61,682 nucleotides of DNA from Candidatus Zixiibacteriota bacterium (GTDB taxonomy: Bacteria > Desulfobacterota > Binatia > UBA9968). How positions within the stretch are numbered: position 1 is the stretch's first letter; each line of letters begins with the position of its first letter. The notes under the pieces were generated by a model. It did not search any database and was not told where the DNA came from. It saw only the letters and a list, made by a program, of their open reading frames with translations. Of the stretch, positions 9,689 to 20,404 are shown piece after piece. The stretch covers positions 1 through 61,682 of the forward strand of contig DATLYW010000042.1 of NCBI GenBank assembly GCA_035574315.1, given 5' to 3'. A program made the translations under genes and the position numbers.

Positions 9689-11143
9689 ATGGAACCGCAA
9701 ACCGCCAGGAACAAGCCGCAGCGCCGGTTGTTCGGTACCGACGGGGTTCGGGGGATCGCCAACCAGGAGCCGATGACCTCCGAGATGGCGCTGAAGCTCG
9801 GGCGGGCCATCGCCCGGGTGCTGCAGGATCCGGTCGCCCGCCCGGCCGACGGCCGCTCCCGTCCGCCGTCGCTGGCCAAAATCCTCGGCGGGGACAAAGG
9901 GCACCGCTACAAGATTCTCATCGGCAAGGACACGCGGCTTTCCGGCTACATGCTGGAGACCGCCCTGGCCTCGGGCATCACCTCGATGGGAGCCGACGTG
10001 CTTCTGGTCGGTCCCTTGCCGACTCCCGGCGTCGCTTACCTGACGCGCAGCATGAGGGCGGACGCGGGCGTGGTGATCTCGGCGTCGCACAATCCCTACC
10101 AGGACAACGGCATCAAGTTTTTCTCATGGGATGGCTTCAAGCTGCCCGACGAGGTCGAGGCGCGCATGGAAGAGATGATCTTCAACGGGGAGACCGAGCG
10201 TGACCGCCCCACCGCCTCCAAGATCGGCAAGGCGTTCCGGATCGCCGACGCCCTGGGGCGCTACGTGGTTTTTCTCAAGAACTGCTTTCCGCGCCATCTC
10301 ACGCTGGAGGGGCTGCGGATCGTGGCGGATTGCGGCCACGGGGCGGCCTACAAGGTCGTGCCCGAGGCGCTCTCGGAGCTCGGGGCCGAGGTGATTCCGG
10401 TCGGGGTTCAGCCGGACGGAGAAAACATCAACCGGCGCTGCGGCGCGCTGCACCCCGAGACGGCGCGTGAGGTCCTCCTGCGCGAGAAGGCCGATCTGGC
10501 CGTTTCGCTGGACGGAGACGCCGACCGCGCGATCTTCGTCGACGAGAAGGGCGAGGTCGTCGACGGCGACGAGGTTCTGGCGATCTGCGCCAAGGACATG
10601 CACGAGCGCGGAGCCCTCAAGAAGAACGGCGTGGTCGCCACCGTCATGAGCAATCTCGGCCTGGAGCTCGCGCTCAAGCGCAGCGGGATCCGCCTGGTCC
10701 GCACCGAGGTCGGCGACCGCTACGTGGCCGAAAAGATGCTCGAAGGCGGCTACAACCTCGGCGGCGAGCAGTCCGGTCACATCCTGTTTCTCGACCACAA
10801 CACGACCGGGGACGGCGCCATCACGTGCCTGCAGGTCCTCGCGCTGATGGTCGAGAGCGGCCGGCGCCTGGGGGAGCTCAAGAAGGTAATGGAGCGGCTG
10901 CCGCAGGTCCTGATCAACGTCAAGGTGAGGGAAAAGAGGGACCTCCGGTCGATGCCGGCCGTCGCCAAGAAGATCGCCGACGTCGAGCGCGCCATGAACG
11001 GACGCGGGCGGACGCTGGTGCGCTATTCGGGGACGGAGATGCTCGCGCGCGTGATGCTGGAAGGGGAGGAGGAGGCGCGCATCCGGGAAATGGCCGAGGA
11101 GATCGCCGCCGCGATCCGCGCCGAGGTCGGAGCGCCGTCATGA
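9689..11143 (+). CDS. glmM: Phosphoglucosamine mutase
   Basis: Interconverts glucosamine-6-phosphate and glucosamine-1-phosphate on the route to UDP-GlcNAc. N-terminal [14 protein letters not shown], the phosphoserine loop ISASHNP with catalytic Ser near residue 133, the metal loop DGDADR from about residue 275, and the sugar-binding loop GGEQSGHI are all present, as is the C-terminal phosphate-binding RYSGTEM. 484 residues, about 30 longer than the usual ~450. The excess lies in an insertion around residues 45-70 ([19 protein letters not shown]). It is immediately followed by pdxJ with overlapping stop/start. Confidence 0.95.
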   Translation: MEPQTARNKPQRRLFGTDGVRGIANQEPMTSEMALKLGRAIARVLQDPVARPADGRSRPPSLAKILGGDKGHRYKILIGKDTRLSGYMLETALASGITSMGADVLLVGPLPTPGVAYLTRSMRADAGVVISASHNPYQDNGIKFFSWDGFKLPDEVEARMEEMIFNGETERDRPTASKIGKAFRIADALGRYVVFLKNCFPRHLTLEGLRIVADCGHGAAYKVVPEALSELGAEVIPVGVQPDGENINRRCGALHPETAREVLLREKADLAVSLDGDADRAIFVDEKGEVVDGDEVLAICAKDMHERGALKKNGVVATVMSNLGLELALKRSGIRLVRTEVGDRYVAEKMLEGGYNLGGEQSGHILFLDHNTTGDGAITCLQVLALMVESGRRLGELKKVMERLPQVLINVKVREKRDLRSMPAVAKKIADVERAMNGRGRTLVRYSGTEMLARVMLEGEEEARIREMAEEIAAAIRAEVGAPS

Positions 11144-11868
11144 TCCGCCTCGGCGTCAACGTCGACCACGTCGCCACCGTTCGCCAGGCGCGGCGCGCGC
11201 GGGTTCCCGATCCTGTCGAAGCGGCGCTGGCGGCAGAGAAAGGCGGCGCCGACGGCATCACCGTCCATCTGCGCGAGGATCGCCGTCACATCCAGGAAGG
11301 CGACGTCGAACGGCTGCGCGAGCGCGTGCGGACGAAGCTCAATCTCGAGATGGCGGTAACGCCCGCCATGCTGGCGCTGGCGGAGCGGTTCCGTCCGGAC
11401 GACGCCTGCTTCGTCCCGGAGAAAAGAGAAGAGCTGACCACCGAGGGCGGGCTCGATGTCGCCGCCCGCAAAACCAGGATCCGAGACGCGGTCCGCCGGC
11501 TGCAGGACCGCGGGCTGCGGGTGAACCTGTTCGTCGATCCCGACCGGCGGCAGATCGAGGCGGCCAAGGAGACCGGAGCCCACGGGGTCGAGATCCACAC
11601 GGGGCGCTACTGCGAGGCCGCGGGAGCCGCGCGCGAGCGCGAGCTCGCGGAGATCGCGGCGATCGCCGCGCTGGCGCGCCGCGAGGGACTCGAGGTTCAC
11701 GGGGGCCACGGCCTCGACTACGAGAACGTCGCGGCCGTGGCGAAAATCGAGGAGATCGTGGAACTGAACATCGGCCACAGCATCGTTGCGCGCGCCATCC
11801 TCGTCGGTATCGAGCAGGCGGTCCGGGAGATGAAGGCCATCTTCACGAAGGTCAGGGGTGAGCGGTAG
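11140..11868 (+). CDS. pdxJ: Pyridoxine 5'-phosphate synthase
   Basis: Forms pyridoxine 5'-phosphate from 1-deoxyxylulose-5-phosphate and 3-amino-2-oxopropyl phosphate (DXP-dependent vitamin B6 pathway). Signatures: [15 protein letters not shown] at residues 3-17, [42 protein letters not shown], and [12 protein letters not shown] near the C-terminus. 242 residues, normal. ATG 11140 overlaps the glmM TGA in the ATGA arrangement, so the two are translationally coupled. Confidence 0.96.
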   Translation: MIRLGVNVDHVATVRQARRARVPDPVEAALAAEKGGADGITVHLREDRRHIQEGDVERLRERVRTKLNLEMAVTPAMLALAERFRPDDACFVPEKREELTTEGGLDVAARKTRIRDAVRRLQDRGLRVNLFVDPDRRQIEAAKETGAHGVEIHTGRYCEAAGAARERELAEIAAIAALARREGLEVHGGHGLDYENVAAVAKIEEIVELNIGHSIVARAILVGIEQAVREMKAIFTKVRGER

Positions 11869-12102
11869 GCCGTTTCGGCGGCCTTCTCCTGTCGAACCGG
11901 CGCACGACGCCGAAGGCGGTTTCTGGTTTCCGGCTTCTGGCTGCTTTGCGGTGCTCTCCGTTGAGCTTTTGACCCGGCGCGGAGCGGCCCAGCCGCCGGC
12001 TCTGCGGCTCGAGCCGTGCCGGAGGCAGCCGGGGACAGCAGAGATGACCGAGGGCCGACGGACTTCGTTAAACGACCTGGAACCACTTAGGATTCTGGAA
12101 CC
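11869..12102. other. Non-coding gap where acpS often sits
   Basis: 234 bp between pdxJ and nnr. In related gene clusters acpS (holo-ACP synthase) commonly lies here. I see no AcpS-like reading frame, only GC-rich sequence without conserved coding pattern. The last ~30 bases before the nnr start contain AT-richer sequence that could hold promoter elements, but nothing convincing. Confidence 0.5.
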
Positions 12103-13659
12103 ATGTGGGTCGTGACCGCTGAAGAGATGCGCGAGATGGATCGGCTGACCATCGAGCGATACGGCGTTCCGAGCCTGCAGCTGATGGAACGGGCGGGCGA
12201 GCGGATCGTCGAAGCCGTGCTGGAACGCTACCGGCCCTGCGCCCGCAAGGGCGTGCTCGTCGTGGCAGGCAAGGGGAACAACGGCGGGGACGGCTTCGTG
12301 GCGGCGCGCCTGCTCAGGAAGAAGCGGATCCCGTGCGAGGTTGCGCTGCTGGCCAAACCAGAAGAGCTCTCTGCCGACGCCGCGCACAATTTTCGCGCGT
12401 TCGTCAGGAGCAAGGGCAAGGTCACGCAGATCGGCAGCGGCGAGCTGGACAGGCTGCAAGCCTGCCTGCGAGGCAAGGGGCTGCTGCTCGATGCGATCCT
12501 CGGCACCGGCATGAAGAGCGAGGTGCGCGGGCTTTACGCGGAGGCGATCACGCTCATGAACGCTTGCGGCGTCCCGATCGTCGCCGTCGACGTTCCCTCG
12601 GGCCTGGATGCCGACCGTGGAGTGCCGCTCGGCGTCGCGATCCAGGCCGAGATGACCGTTTCGCTGGGGTTTGCGAAGCTGGGGCTCGTCATCCATCCGG
12701 GGATCGACTACGCGGGAGACCTCGCCATCGCCGACATCGGGATCGACCCCCGGGCCGCGGCCGAGGTCGGCGGGAAAACAGAGCTTCTGGAGCCGGGCGA
12801 AATGGGGCGCCTCATCCCGGTCAGGGAAGCCGACAGCCACAAGGGGACCTACGGCCATCTGCTGATCGTGGCCGGCTCGCGCGGCAAGACCGGAGCGGCG
12901 ATCATGGCGTCGCGCGCGGCGATGCGAACCGGAGCCGGACTGGTCACGCTCGCCGCGCCGCGGTCCCTCAACGACATCCTCGCGGGCGCGCTGGTCGAGG
13001 CGATGACCGAACCGCTGAAGGAAAACGCGGCGGAGGAGATGGAGTCGCCGGATGACGAGGAGTGGCGCCGGCTGCTTCAGCGCAAGAGCGCGCTCGTCTT
13101 CGGCCCCGGGATCGGAGTGACCGACGCCACGCGGAGGATGATCCGCTGGCTGTTGCGCAACCTGGAGGCTCCCTGGGTGATCGATGCCGACGGCTTGAAC
13201 AATCTCGCGCTCGAGATCGACCGCCTGGCCAAGGCGAAAAGCGCTCCGATCCTGACCCCGCATCCGGGAGAGATGGCGCGCCTTCTCGGGGTCGAAACCG
13301 CGGCGATCAGCCGGGACCGCGTCGGTGCGGCGCGCTCTTTCGCCGCGGCCCATCGGTGCTACCTGGTGCTCAAGGGCGCGAGGACGGTGATCGCCACCCC
13401 CGAAGGAAGAGTATCCATCAATCCCACCGGCAATCCGGGGATGGCGAGCGGCGGGATGGGCGACGTGCTGGCGGGGATGATCGGCGCTCTCCTCAGCCAG
13501 GGGTTCCCCCCGGGGGAGGCCGCGCGGCTCGGCGTTTACCTGCACGGCTACGTCGGCGACCGGATCGCTGCGCGCAAAGGCGAGATCGGGCTGATCGCCT
13601 CCGATCTCATAGAGGGCTTGCCGGAGGCGATCCGGGAGCTTCGCGACGCCGCCGGGTAG
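12103..13659 (+). CDS. nnr: Bifunctional NAD(P)H-hydrate epimerase / ADP-dependent NAD(P)H-hydrate dehydratase
   Basis: Repairs hydrated NAD(P)H. The N-terminal YjeF_N epimerase domain (about residues 1-215) has the VVAGKGNNGGDGFVAARLL motif and AVDVPSGLDADRG. The C-terminal kinase-like dehydratase domain (about 230-510) has SHKGTYGHLLIVAGSRGKTGAA, DADGLNNLA, LTPHPGEMARL and the GMASGGMGDVLAGMI nucleotide-binding loop. 518 residues, typical for the fused enzyme. It sits between pdxJ and tsaE, as in many Proteobacteria and Desulfobacterota. Confidence 0.95.
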   Translation: MWVVTAEEMREMDRLTIERYGVPSLQLMERAGERIVEAVLERYRPCARKGVLVVAGKGNNGGDGFVAARLLRKKRIPCEVALLAKPEELSADAAHNFRAFVRSKGKVTQIGSGELDRLQACLRGKGLLLDAILGTGMKSEVRGLYAEAITLMNACGVPIVAVDVPSGLDADRGVPLGVAIQAEMTVSLGFAKLGLVIHPGIDYAGDLAIADIGIDPRAAAEVGGKTELLEPGEMGRLIPVREADSHKGTYGHLLIVAGSRGKTGAAIMASRAAMRTGAGLVTLAAPRSLNDILAGALVEAMTEPLKENAAEEMESPDDEEWRRLLQRKSALVFGPGIGVTDATRRMIRWLLRNLEAPWVIDADGLNNLALEIDRLAKAKSAPILTPHPGEMARLLGVETAAISRDRVGAARSFAAAHRCYLVLKGARTVIATPEGRVSINPTGNPGMASGGMGDVLAGMIGALLSQGFPPGEAARLGVYLHGYVGDRIAARKGEIGLIASDLIEGLPEAIRELRDAAG

Positions 13660-13712
13660 GCTCGAAATCGCCCCGAAAATATATTAGTTGTGGCTATATT
13701 ACCCGTGATCTT

Positions 13713-14231
13713 ATGGCTTCTTGGAGCGTGGTCACCCGCTCCCCGCGCCAGACCGCCGCATGGGGGCAAAGGCTGGGGGAGTTGCTCGAGGGGGGCGAGA
13801 TTGTCGGGCTCGTCGGCGAGCTGGGAGCCGGCAAGACCTGCTTCGTCCGTGGCCTGGTGCAGGGCGCGGGGGTCGGCGAGAAAGCATGGATCCGCAGCCC
13901 GAGCTTTACCCTGATCAACGAGTATCACGGCCGCGTGCCGATCTATCACATCGATCTCTATCGCATCGGCACGGCCGAAGAGCTCGACGGGCTGAACCTT
14001 CGGGAGTGCCTGTACTCGGACGGCGTGAGCGTGATCGAGTGGTTCGAACGGCTGCCGTCGGGTGAGGTCGACGAATATATCGAGGTCCGGATGGAGTTTT
14101 GCGGCCCGACCGGCCGCCGGTTGACCTTCACGGCTCACGGCGGACGCTACGAGGAGACCCTGGAGCGGTTGAAGGAAGAGGGCTTTCGCGCGGGATCGAG
14201 AGACGATGCTCGCGCCAAGACGGCCGGTTGA
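13713..14231 (+). CDS. tsaE: tRNA threonylcarbamoyladenosine biosynthesis ATPase TsaE
   Basis: P-loop ATPase needed with TsaB and TsaD for t6A37 synthesis. Walker A is GELGAGKT (about residues 36-43), followed by the family block [24 protein letters not shown] and VIEWFERLP. 172 residues; the last ~25 residues ([22 protein letters not shown]) extend a little past the usual C-terminus. ATG 13713 is chosen because family similarity begins directly after it. The 50 bases upstream are AT-rich (several TATAT/TATATT runs at 13677-13700) and could include a promoter. Confidence 0.93.
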   Translation: MASWSVVTRSPRQTAAWGQRLGELLEGGEIVGLVGELGAGKTCFVRGLVQGAGVGEKAWIRSPSFTLINEYHGRVPIYHIDLYRIGTAEELDGLNLRECLYSDGVSVIEWFERLPSGEVDEYIEVRMEFCGPTGRRLTFTAHGGRYEETLERLKEEGFRAGSRDDARAKTAG

Positions 14232-14253
14232 AGCGGCCGGAGAACCGGAACGG

Positions 14254-15477
14254 ATGGCATTGCTGGTCCAGAAATACGGCGGAACGTCGGTCGGAACGAT
14301 CGAGCGCATCAAACGCGTCGCGGAAAAGGTGCGCGCCGCCAAGGCGGCGGGCAACGACCTCGTGGTCGTCGTCTCGGCGATGGCGGGCGAGACCAACCGC
14401 CTGCTCGCGCTCGCCCACGAGATCTCGGAGTTCCCCGACGAGCGGGAGCGCGACGTGCTGCTGGCCTCCGGGGAGCAGGTCTCGGTCGCTCTGCTGAGCC
14501 TGGCGCTGCGCGAGCTGGGCCAGCCGGCGCGCTCCTTTCTGGGGCACCAGGTGCGCATCGAGACCGACAGCGCCTACGGCCGCGCCCGCATCCGCAACAT
14601 CGATTCCGCGAAGATTCTCCAATCGCTCGCCGCCGGCGAGGTCGTGGTGGTCGCCGGCTTTCAGGGGGTAGACGAAGCGGACAACATCACGACCCTGGGG
14701 CGCGGCGGCTCCGACACCAGTGCCGTCGCCCTGGCGGCGTTCCTGAATGCGGCGGCGTGCGAGATCTACACGGACGTCGAGGGCGTGTTCACCGCGGACC
14801 CGGCCATCTGCCCGAGCGCGCGCAAGCTCAGCCGCATCTCGTACGACGAGATGATCGAGCTGGCGAGCACCGGAGCCAAGGTGCTGGAGATCCGCTCGGT
14901 GGAATTCGCCAAGAAGTTTGCGGTGCCGGTTCACGTCCGCTCGACGTTCGTCGACGCCGAGGGGACCTGGCTGGTCGAGGAGGATCCGAGCATGGACGAC
15001 GTTTTGGTTTCCGGAGTGGCTTGCGACAAGAACGAGGCTAAAATCACGCTGCTCGGGGTGCCGGACCGGCCCGGGCTGGCGGCGCAGGTCTTCGGGCCGA
15101 TCGCTGCGGCCCACATCGTCGTCGACATGATCATTCAGAACGCGAGCGAGGACGGGACGACCGATCTCACGTTCACGGTGCCCAAGGCGGACTACAAGAA
15201 GGCGATGGCGATCGTGGAGAAGACTGCGCCCGAGGTGCGGGCGAGGGGCGTCCGGCTCGACACCGACATCGCCAAGGTGTCGGTCGTCGGGGTCGGCATG
15301 CGCACGCACGCCGGGGTGGCGGCCCGGATGTTCGAGGTCCTGGCGCGCGAGGGCATCAACATCGAGATGATCTCCACCTCCGAGATCAAGATTTCCGTGG
15401 TGGTGGCTTCGAAGTACGCGGAGCTGGCGGTTCGGGTCTTGCACGACGCGTTCGTCGGAAGCGGGGAAAACGCATGA
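14254..15477 (+). CDS. lysC: Aspartate kinase
   Basis: Phosphorylates aspartate at the head of lysine, threonine and methionine synthesis. The N-terminal kinase domain begins [14 protein letters not shown], with the usual [11 protein letters not shown] and [16 protein letters not shown] blocks. The C-terminal half has two ACT domains ([17 protein letters not shown] and [19 protein letters not shown]) for feedback by lysine and/or threonine. 407 residues, normal. I use ATG 14254, directly before the conserved QKYGGTS; an upstream in-frame ATG (14206) would overlap tsaE. It overlaps cimA by four bases. Confidence 0.96.
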   Translation: MALLVQKYGGTSVGTIERIKRVAEKVRAAKAAGNDLVVVVSAMAGETNRLLALAHEISEFPDERERDVLLASGEQVSVALLSLALRELGQPARSFLGHQVRIETDSAYGRARIRNIDSAKILQSLAAGEVVVVAGFQGVDEADNITTLGRGGSDTSAVALAAFLNAAACEIYTDVEGVFTADPAICPSARKLSRISYDEMIELASTGAKVLEIRSVEFAKKFAVPVHVRSTFVDAEGTWLVEEDPSMDDVLVSGVACDKNEAKITLLGVPDRPGLAAQVFGPIAAAHIVVDMIIQNASEDGTTDLTFTVPKADYKKAMAIVEKTAPEVRARGVRLDTDIAKVSVVGVGMRTHAGVAARMFEVLAREGINIEMISTSEIKISVVVASKYAELAVRVLHDAFVGSGENA

Positions 15478-17054
15478 AGGACGTCCTGATCTACGACACG
15501 ACGCTGAGGGACGGCTGCCAGGCCGAGGACATCTCTTTCACTCTCGAGGACAAGCTGCGGATCGCGGAAAAGCTCGAGGAGCTGGGGGTCGACTATCTCG
15601 AAGGCGGCTATCCGGGCTCCAACCCGAGGGACGCCGACTTCTTCAAGGAGGTCAAGAAGCTCAAGCTCAAGAAGACCCGGATCGCGGCCTTCGGCACGAC
15701 GCGCCGGCCGACCTCCAAGCCCGCGCAGGATCCCAGCCTCAAGGTGCTTTTGAGCGCGGAAACGCCGGTGGTGACGCTGGTCGGCAAGACCTGGGATCTG
15801 CACGTGCGCGACGACCTGCGCATCAGCAAGAAGGCGAACCTCGAGATCATCGCCGATTCGATCGCATACGTGAAGCGCCACGTGGACGAGGTGATCTTCG
15901 ACGCGGAGCACTTCTTCGACGGCTTTCGCAGCAACCCCGAGTACGCGCTCGAGTGCTTGCAGGCCGCGCGCGACGGCGGCGCCGACTGGATCGTGCTCTG
16001 CGACACCAACGGCGGCCGGCTGCCGGGCGAGATCCGCGAGGCGATGGCCCGCGTCAACGAGACGATCGCCACGCCGCTCGGCATCCACTGCCACAACGAC
16101 GGCGAGCTCGCGGTCGCGAACACGCTGGCGGCCGTCGAGATGGGCGCCCGGCAGGTGCAGGGAACGATCAACGGGTTCGGGGAGCGCTGCGGCAACCTGA
16201 ACCTCATCTCGGCGATTCCGAACCTGCAGCTGAAGATGGGCAAGCGGTGCGTGTCGCCGGCGCAGTTGAAGAAGCTGAGGGAGGTATCGCAGTTCTTCTA
16301 CGAGCTGGCGAATATCCACCCGAACAAGCACCAGCCGTACGTCGGCGACAGCGCGTTCGCCCACAAGGGGGGCCTGCACGTCTCGGGAGTGCTGAAGAAC
16401 CGGGAGACCTACGAGCACATCGACCCGGACCTCGTCGGCAACCGTCAGCGGGTGCTGGTCTCGGACCTCGCGGGCCGGAGCAACATCATCTACAAGGGCA
16501 AGGAGTACGGCATCGATCTCACCGACAAGGACCAGGCGGTGCACGACATCCTGAGGCGCATCAAGGAGCTGGAAAGCCAGGGCTACGAGTTCCAGGCGGC
16601 CGAGGCCTCCTTCGAGCTGCTGATCCAGGAGGCGCTGGAGAAGAAGCGGAAGAACTTCCGGCTGCTCGGCTTCCGCGTCATCGACGAGAAGCGCAAGGAA
16701 GGGGAGCCGCCGATCTCCGAGGCGACCATCATGGTCGAGGTCGACGGGGTGGTCGAGCACGCCGCGGCGATGGGCAACGGACCGGTCAACGCCCTCGACC
16801 AGGCGCTCCGGCGCGCGCTCACCAAGTTCTATCCGGCGCTGAGCGAGGTGGAGCTGCTCGACTACAAGGTCCGGGTTCTCTCCTCGGGCGAAGGAACCGC
16901 CGCCTCGGTCCGGGTGTTGATCGAGTCCGGGGACGGCAAGGACCGCTGGGGCACGGTCGGCGTTTCCCACAACGTGATCGAGGCGAGCTGGCAGGCGCTG
17001 TGCGACAGCATCGACTACAAGCTCTACAAGGACTCGAAGAAGGCACGGGGATGA
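15474..17054 (+). CDS. cimA: (R)-citramalate synthase
   Basis: Condenses pyruvate with acetyl-CoA to citramalate, a threonine-independent entry to isoleucine. HMGL-like TIM barrel starting [17 protein letters not shown], metal-binding [13 protein letters not shown] (HxH near residue 204) and the [12 protein letters not shown] block, followed by the C-terminal LeuA dimer regulatory domain. 526 residues suits CimA rather than 2-isopropylmalate synthase, and the early sequence ([15 protein letters not shown]) matches the CimA subgroup. It is adjacent to lysC, a pairing found in Geobacter-like genomes. Confidence 0.93.
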   Translation: MKDVLIYDTTLRDGCQAEDISFTLEDKLRIAEKLEELGVDYLEGGYPGSNPRDADFFKEVKKLKLKKTRIAAFGTTRRPTSKPAQDPSLKVLLSAETPVVTLVGKTWDLHVRDDLRISKKANLEIIADSIAYVKRHVDEVIFDAEHFFDGFRSNPEYALECLQAARDGGADWIVLCDTNGGRLPGEIREAMARVNETIATPLGIHCHNDGELAVANTLAAVEMGARQVQGTINGFGERCGNLNLISAIPNLQLKMGKRCVSPAQLKKLREVSQFFYELANIHPNKHQPYVGDSAFAHKGGLHVSGVLKNRETYEHIDPDLVGNRQRVLVSDLAGRSNIIYKGKEYGIDLTDKDQAVHDILRRIKELESQGYEFQAAEASFELLIQEALEKKRKNFRLLGFRVIDEKRKEGEPPISEATIMVEVDGVVEHAAAMGNGPVNALDQALRRALTKFYPALSEVELLDYKVRVLSSGEGTAASVRVLIESGDGKDRWGTVGVSHNVIEASWQALCDSIDYKLYKDSKKARG

Positions 17055-17129
17055 GGACGGCCCGGCTTGCGCCGCAGGCGGCCAGGGGATTCACTGAAAG
17101 CGAGGCCGGTTAAAAGCGAGCGCCCGCAG

Positions 17130-17864
17130 ATGTGGAATATCCTCAAAGAAGACATCCAGGTCGTCTTCGACCGCGATCCGGCAGCGCGCAACGTCTGGGA
17201 GATCGTGCTCACGTACCCGGGATTCCACGCGCTGTTCTTCTACCGGGTCGCGCACGCGGCCTGGTCGCACGGGTTCAAGGGGCTCGGCCGCTTCATCAGC
17301 CACCTCGGACGCTTTTTCACGGGGATCGAGATCCACCCGGGAGCCAAGATCGGCCGGCGGTTCTTCATCGATCACGGCATGGGAGTGGTGATCGGAGAGA
17401 CCGCGGAGATCGGGGACGACGTCACCATCTATCAGGGCGTGACCCTCGGCGGGACGAGCCTGAAAAAGGAAAAGCGCCACCCGACCGTGGAGAACTTCGT
17501 CGTGATCGGCGCCGGCGCGACCGTTCTCGGCCCCGTGACGATCGGCCACAACAGCAAGATCGGCTCGGGCTCGGTGGTCGTCAGCCAGGTGCCGCCGCAC
17601 TCGACCGTCGTGGGTATCCCCGGCCGCGTCGTGGAGAGCCAGAGCGCGCCCAGGGATCCGCACGCGCACCTGATCGATCTCGAGCACGGCCGGCTGCCCG
17701 ACCCGATCGCGAAGGCGATCACGGGGCTCGCCGATTACATTCAAAAGCTCGAGGAGAGGGTGAACGAGCTGAGCGCCCGCCAGGGGGCGGTCGAGGAGCG
17801 GCGCGCCGAGGACAGCGAGGTCCTGAACAAGGTCCGCGAGCTGCTGAAGAACGCGGGAAGCTAG
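17130..17864 (+). CDS. cysE: Serine O-acetyltransferase
   Basis: Acetylates serine with acetyl-CoA for cysteine synthesis. About 244 residues: short helical N-terminal part ([21 protein letters not shown]) then left-handed beta-helix hexapeptide repeats ([38 protein letters not shown]). His in DHG and the GGT loop match catalytic and CoA-binding positions. The C-terminal ~60 residues form a probable coiled coil ([19 protein letters not shown]). ATG 17130 is chosen over 17067 since similarity starts at MWNILKED. Confidence 0.93.
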   Translation: MWNILKEDIQVVFDRDPAARNVWEIVLTYPGFHALFFYRVAHAAWSHGFKGLGRFISHLGRFFTGIEIHPGAKIGRRFFIDHGMGVVIGETAEIGDDVTIYQGVTLGGTSLKKEKRHPTVENFVVIGAGATVLGPVTIGHNSKIGSGSVVVSQVPPHSTVVGIPGRVVESQSAPRDPHAHLIDLEHGRLPDPIAKAITGLADYIQKLEERVNELSARQGAVEERRAEDSEVLNKVRELLKNAGS

Positions 17865-17886
17865 GGCCGCGGGAGCGGATCGAGCA

Positions 17887-18987
17887 ATGACGGGTGGAAG
17901 CAAGAAGATCGTGGTGGCGATGAGCGGCGGAGTGGACAGCTCCGTTGCCGCCGCCCTGTTGAAGGAACAGGGGCACGAGGTGGTGGGCGTTTCGCTCAGG
18001 ATGTGGGAGGCGGAGGGGCTCGGGCCGCGCAACTGCACCGACCTCGGGGGCGCCCGGGCGGTGGCGAAGCTGCTCGGCATTCCTCACGAGCTTCTCGACC
18101 TGCGCGCCGAGTTCGTCGAGCGGGTGGTCGAGCCTTTCGCGCGGGAATACTTGCGCGGCCGCACGCCGAATCCCTGCGTGAGCTGCAACCGGGATTTCAA
18201 GCTGGGAAAGCTGCTCGACTGGGCGCTCGGCCGGGGCGCGGATTACGTCGCGACCGGACACTACGCCCGGATCGCGGCCGACGAACGCACCGGCCGGCGG
18301 GCGCTCCTGCGCGGCGCGGATCGGTCCAAGGACCAGTCTTATTTCCTTTTCGCGCTCTCGCGCGAGCAGCTCGACCGCACTTTGTTCCCCGTGGGCGAGC
18401 TCAGCAAGAGCGAGGTTCGCCGGGAAGCCCGGCGGCTCGGGCTTCCGGTCGCCGACCGCGTCGAGAGCCAGGATATCTGCTTCGGCGACTACCGCGCTCT
18501 GGTGCGCTCCTACGCGAGCGAAGGGGAGCTTGCCGGCGGAGAGATCGTCGACGAGGCCGGCCGGGTGCTCGGCCGGCATCAGGGCATCCACGGGGTGACG
18601 GTAGGCCAGCGGAGAGGCCTCGGGCTTTGCGCTTCCCGCCCGCTCTACGTGCTCGGAATCGAGGAAGCGACGCGGCGGATCGTGGTCGGCGGCAAGGAGG
18701 CTCTCGCCTGCCGGGGCCTGCTGGCGCGCGACGTCCGGTGGATCGACACGCCTCCGGAGGAGCCGATCGAGGCCGAGGTGCAGATCCGCTACCGTTCACC
18801 GCCGGCGCCGTGCACGGTGCGGCGCCGCTCCGACGGCTCATGGCAGGTCTCGTTTCGCAGACCCCACGCTCCGGTGACTCCGGGGCAGGCGGCGGTTTTT
18901 TACCGCGGCGATCGGGTCCTGGGCGGAGGCTGGATCGAGGCGGCGCTTCGGGCTCAGCCCAGCGCGGGACGGCCCGCGCACGTGTAG
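17887..18987 (+). CDS. mnmA: tRNA-specific 2-thiouridylase MnmA
   Basis: Thiolates U34 of Lys, Glu and Gln tRNAs. PP-loop SGGVDSS at residues 13-19. The two redox cysteines are visible: TPNPCVSCN (Cys97) and SQDICF (Cys198). GHYARI and KDQSYFLF blocks are also present, with the C-terminal beta-barrel region GQRRGLG and PGQAAVFY. 366 residues, normal. It lies 22 bases after cysE and is followed after one base by mtaB, so tRNA thiolation and methylthiolation genes are adjacent. Confidence 0.95.
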   Translation: MTGGSKKIVVAMSGGVDSSVAAALLKEQGHEVVGVSLRMWEAEGLGPRNCTDLGGARAVAKLLGIPHELLDLRAEFVERVVEPFAREYLRGRTPNPCVSCNRDFKLGKLLDWALGRGADYVATGHYARIAADERTGRRALLRGADRSKDQSYFLFALSREQLDRTLFPVGELSKSEVRREARRLGLPVADRVESQDICFGDYRALVRSYASEGELAGGEIVDEAGRVLGRHQGIHGVTVGQRRGLGLCASRPLYVLGIEEATRRIVVGGKEALACRGLLARDVRWIDTPPEEPIEAEVQIRYRSPPAPCTVRRRSDGSWQVSFRRPHAPVTPGQAAVFYRGDRVLGGGWIEAALRAQPSAGRPAHV

Positions 18988-18988
18988 C

Positions 18989-20404
18989 ATGCGGATAGCG
19001 ATCGCGACGCTAGGCTGCAAGATCAATCAGTACGACAGCGCGGTCATTCAGAGCCGCGCGGCGGAGAGGCACGCGCTCGTGCCGTTCGAGGAGGCCGCGG
19101 ACTGCTACATTGTCAACACCTGTACGGTGACGGACCGCGCCGACTGGGAGGCGCGGCAGCTGGTGCGCCGAGCGCGCCGCCGAAACCCCGCCGCAAGGGT
19201 GATCCTGACCGGCTGCTATGCGCAGGTCAGCCCCGCCGAGGCGGCCCGCATTCCGGGCGTCGACTACGTGGTGGGACTGAACCGGCTCGAGGATCTGTTC
19301 CGGTACGTGGAGCGTTCCGGCCCGCCGCCCGCGGAGCGCGTCGCCGTCGGCGATGTCCGAAGGGAGCGCGGGATTCCCGTCCTTGGCACGCGGGCCCTCC
19401 CCGGGCACACGCGCGCGTTCCTCAAAGTCCAGGAGGGCTGCGATTATTCGTGCACGTACTGCATCATTCCCGAGGCGCGCGGGCGAAGTCGCAGCGTCGC
19501 GCCGCGTTCGGTGCTGGAGCAGGTTCGGCTGCTTGCCGAGGCCGGTTACCGTGAGATCGTCCTCACGGGAATTCATCTCGGCGGCTACGGGCGCGATCTG
19601 GAGCCGCGGCTCGACCTTGCGGCGCTGGTCGCGGCGATCGCCGAGGAGAGTCTGGTGCCGCGGCTGCGGCTGAGCTCTCTGGATCCGCGCGAGGTTTCGG
19701 ACCGGCTCCTGGACCTCATGGCGGACGGCGGAGCGGTTTGCCCGCATCTCCACGTCTGCGCCCAGGCCGGAACGGACCGGATCCTGCGGCTGATGCGCCG
19801 CAACTACGATAGCGGCTACTATCGCGAGCTGGTGTGGAGGGTGCGTGAACGGCTGCCGGAAGCGGCGATCGGGACCGACATCATCGTCGGGTTTCCGGGA
19901 GAGACCGAGAGGGAATTCGAGGCTTCTCTCGACTATTTCGCGTCGCTGCCGCTCACCTATTTCCACGTGTTTCCCTTTTCCGTGCGGCGCGGCACCGCTG
20001 CGGCGACTCTCCCGGACCCCGTCCCGTCGGCCGTGAAAAAGGAGCGCGCCCGGCGCATGCGCGAGCTGGGCGCGGCCAAGAAGGCCGAGTTCTACGAGAA
20101 ATTTCGCGGTCGGGTGCTGCCGGTGCTGATCGAGGAAAAAACGGATCCCGGAACGGGCGGCAACCGGGGGCTGAGCCGCAACTACCTCCGGGTAACGGTG
20201 AGCGGCACCGTCGCCGTGAACCGCGAGATCGACGTTCTCGTCGAGAGCGTGGAGCGGGGCATGCTGCGCGGCGTCCCGGTGCCGGCCGGAGACGGCGCGG
20301 CCTCCGGGGCCATTGAAAGCGGATTCCGCAGCTCGATCGCCGCCGGACGCGGCGGGCGACCCCTGGGCGGCGAAGACGACGGGTCGATGCCGCCGAGCAG
20401 GTAG
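18989..20404 (+). CDS. mtaB: tRNA (t6A37) methylthiotransferase MtaB
   Basis: Radical SAM enzyme converting t6A37 to ms2t6A37. The N-terminal MTTase domain has ATLGCKINQYDS, VNTCTVTDRAD and LTGCYAQ, giving the three auxiliary-cluster cysteines. The radical SAM CxxxCxxC is at Cys151, Cys155 and Cys158 (GCDYSCTYC). The C-terminal TRAM-like region is weak. The last ~12 codons (EDDGSMPPSR) are encoded by a dispersed repeat that recurs near 58443, so the native C-terminus may have been extended by that element. Confidence 0.93.
   Translation: MRIAIATLGCKINQYDSAVIQSRAAERHALVPFEEAADCYIVNTCTVTDRADWEARQLVRRARRRNPAARVILTGCYAQVSPAEAARIPGVDYVVGLNRLEDLFRYVERSGPPPAERVAVGDVRRERGIPVLGTRALPGHTRAFLKVQEGCDYSCTYCIIPEARGRSRSVAPRSVLEQVRLLAEAGYREIVLTGIHLGGYGRDLEPRLDLAALVAAIAEESLVPRLRLSSLDPREVSDRLLDLMADGGAVCPHLHVCAQAGTDRILRLMRRNYDSGYYRELVWRVRERLPEAAIGTDIIVGFPGETEREFEASLDYFASLPLTYFHVFPFSVRRGTAAATLPDPVPSAVKKERARRMRELGAAKKAEFYEKFRGRVLPVLIEEKTDPGTGGNRGLSRNYLRVTVSGTVAVNREIDVLVESVERGMLRGVPVPAGDGAASGAIESGFRSSIAAGRGGRPLGGEDDGSMPPSR

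Noticed and set aside
11023..13545. 840-codon open frame antisense to pdxJ and nnr
   Set aside because: Shadow of two intact genes, with arginine-rich composition and no motifs.
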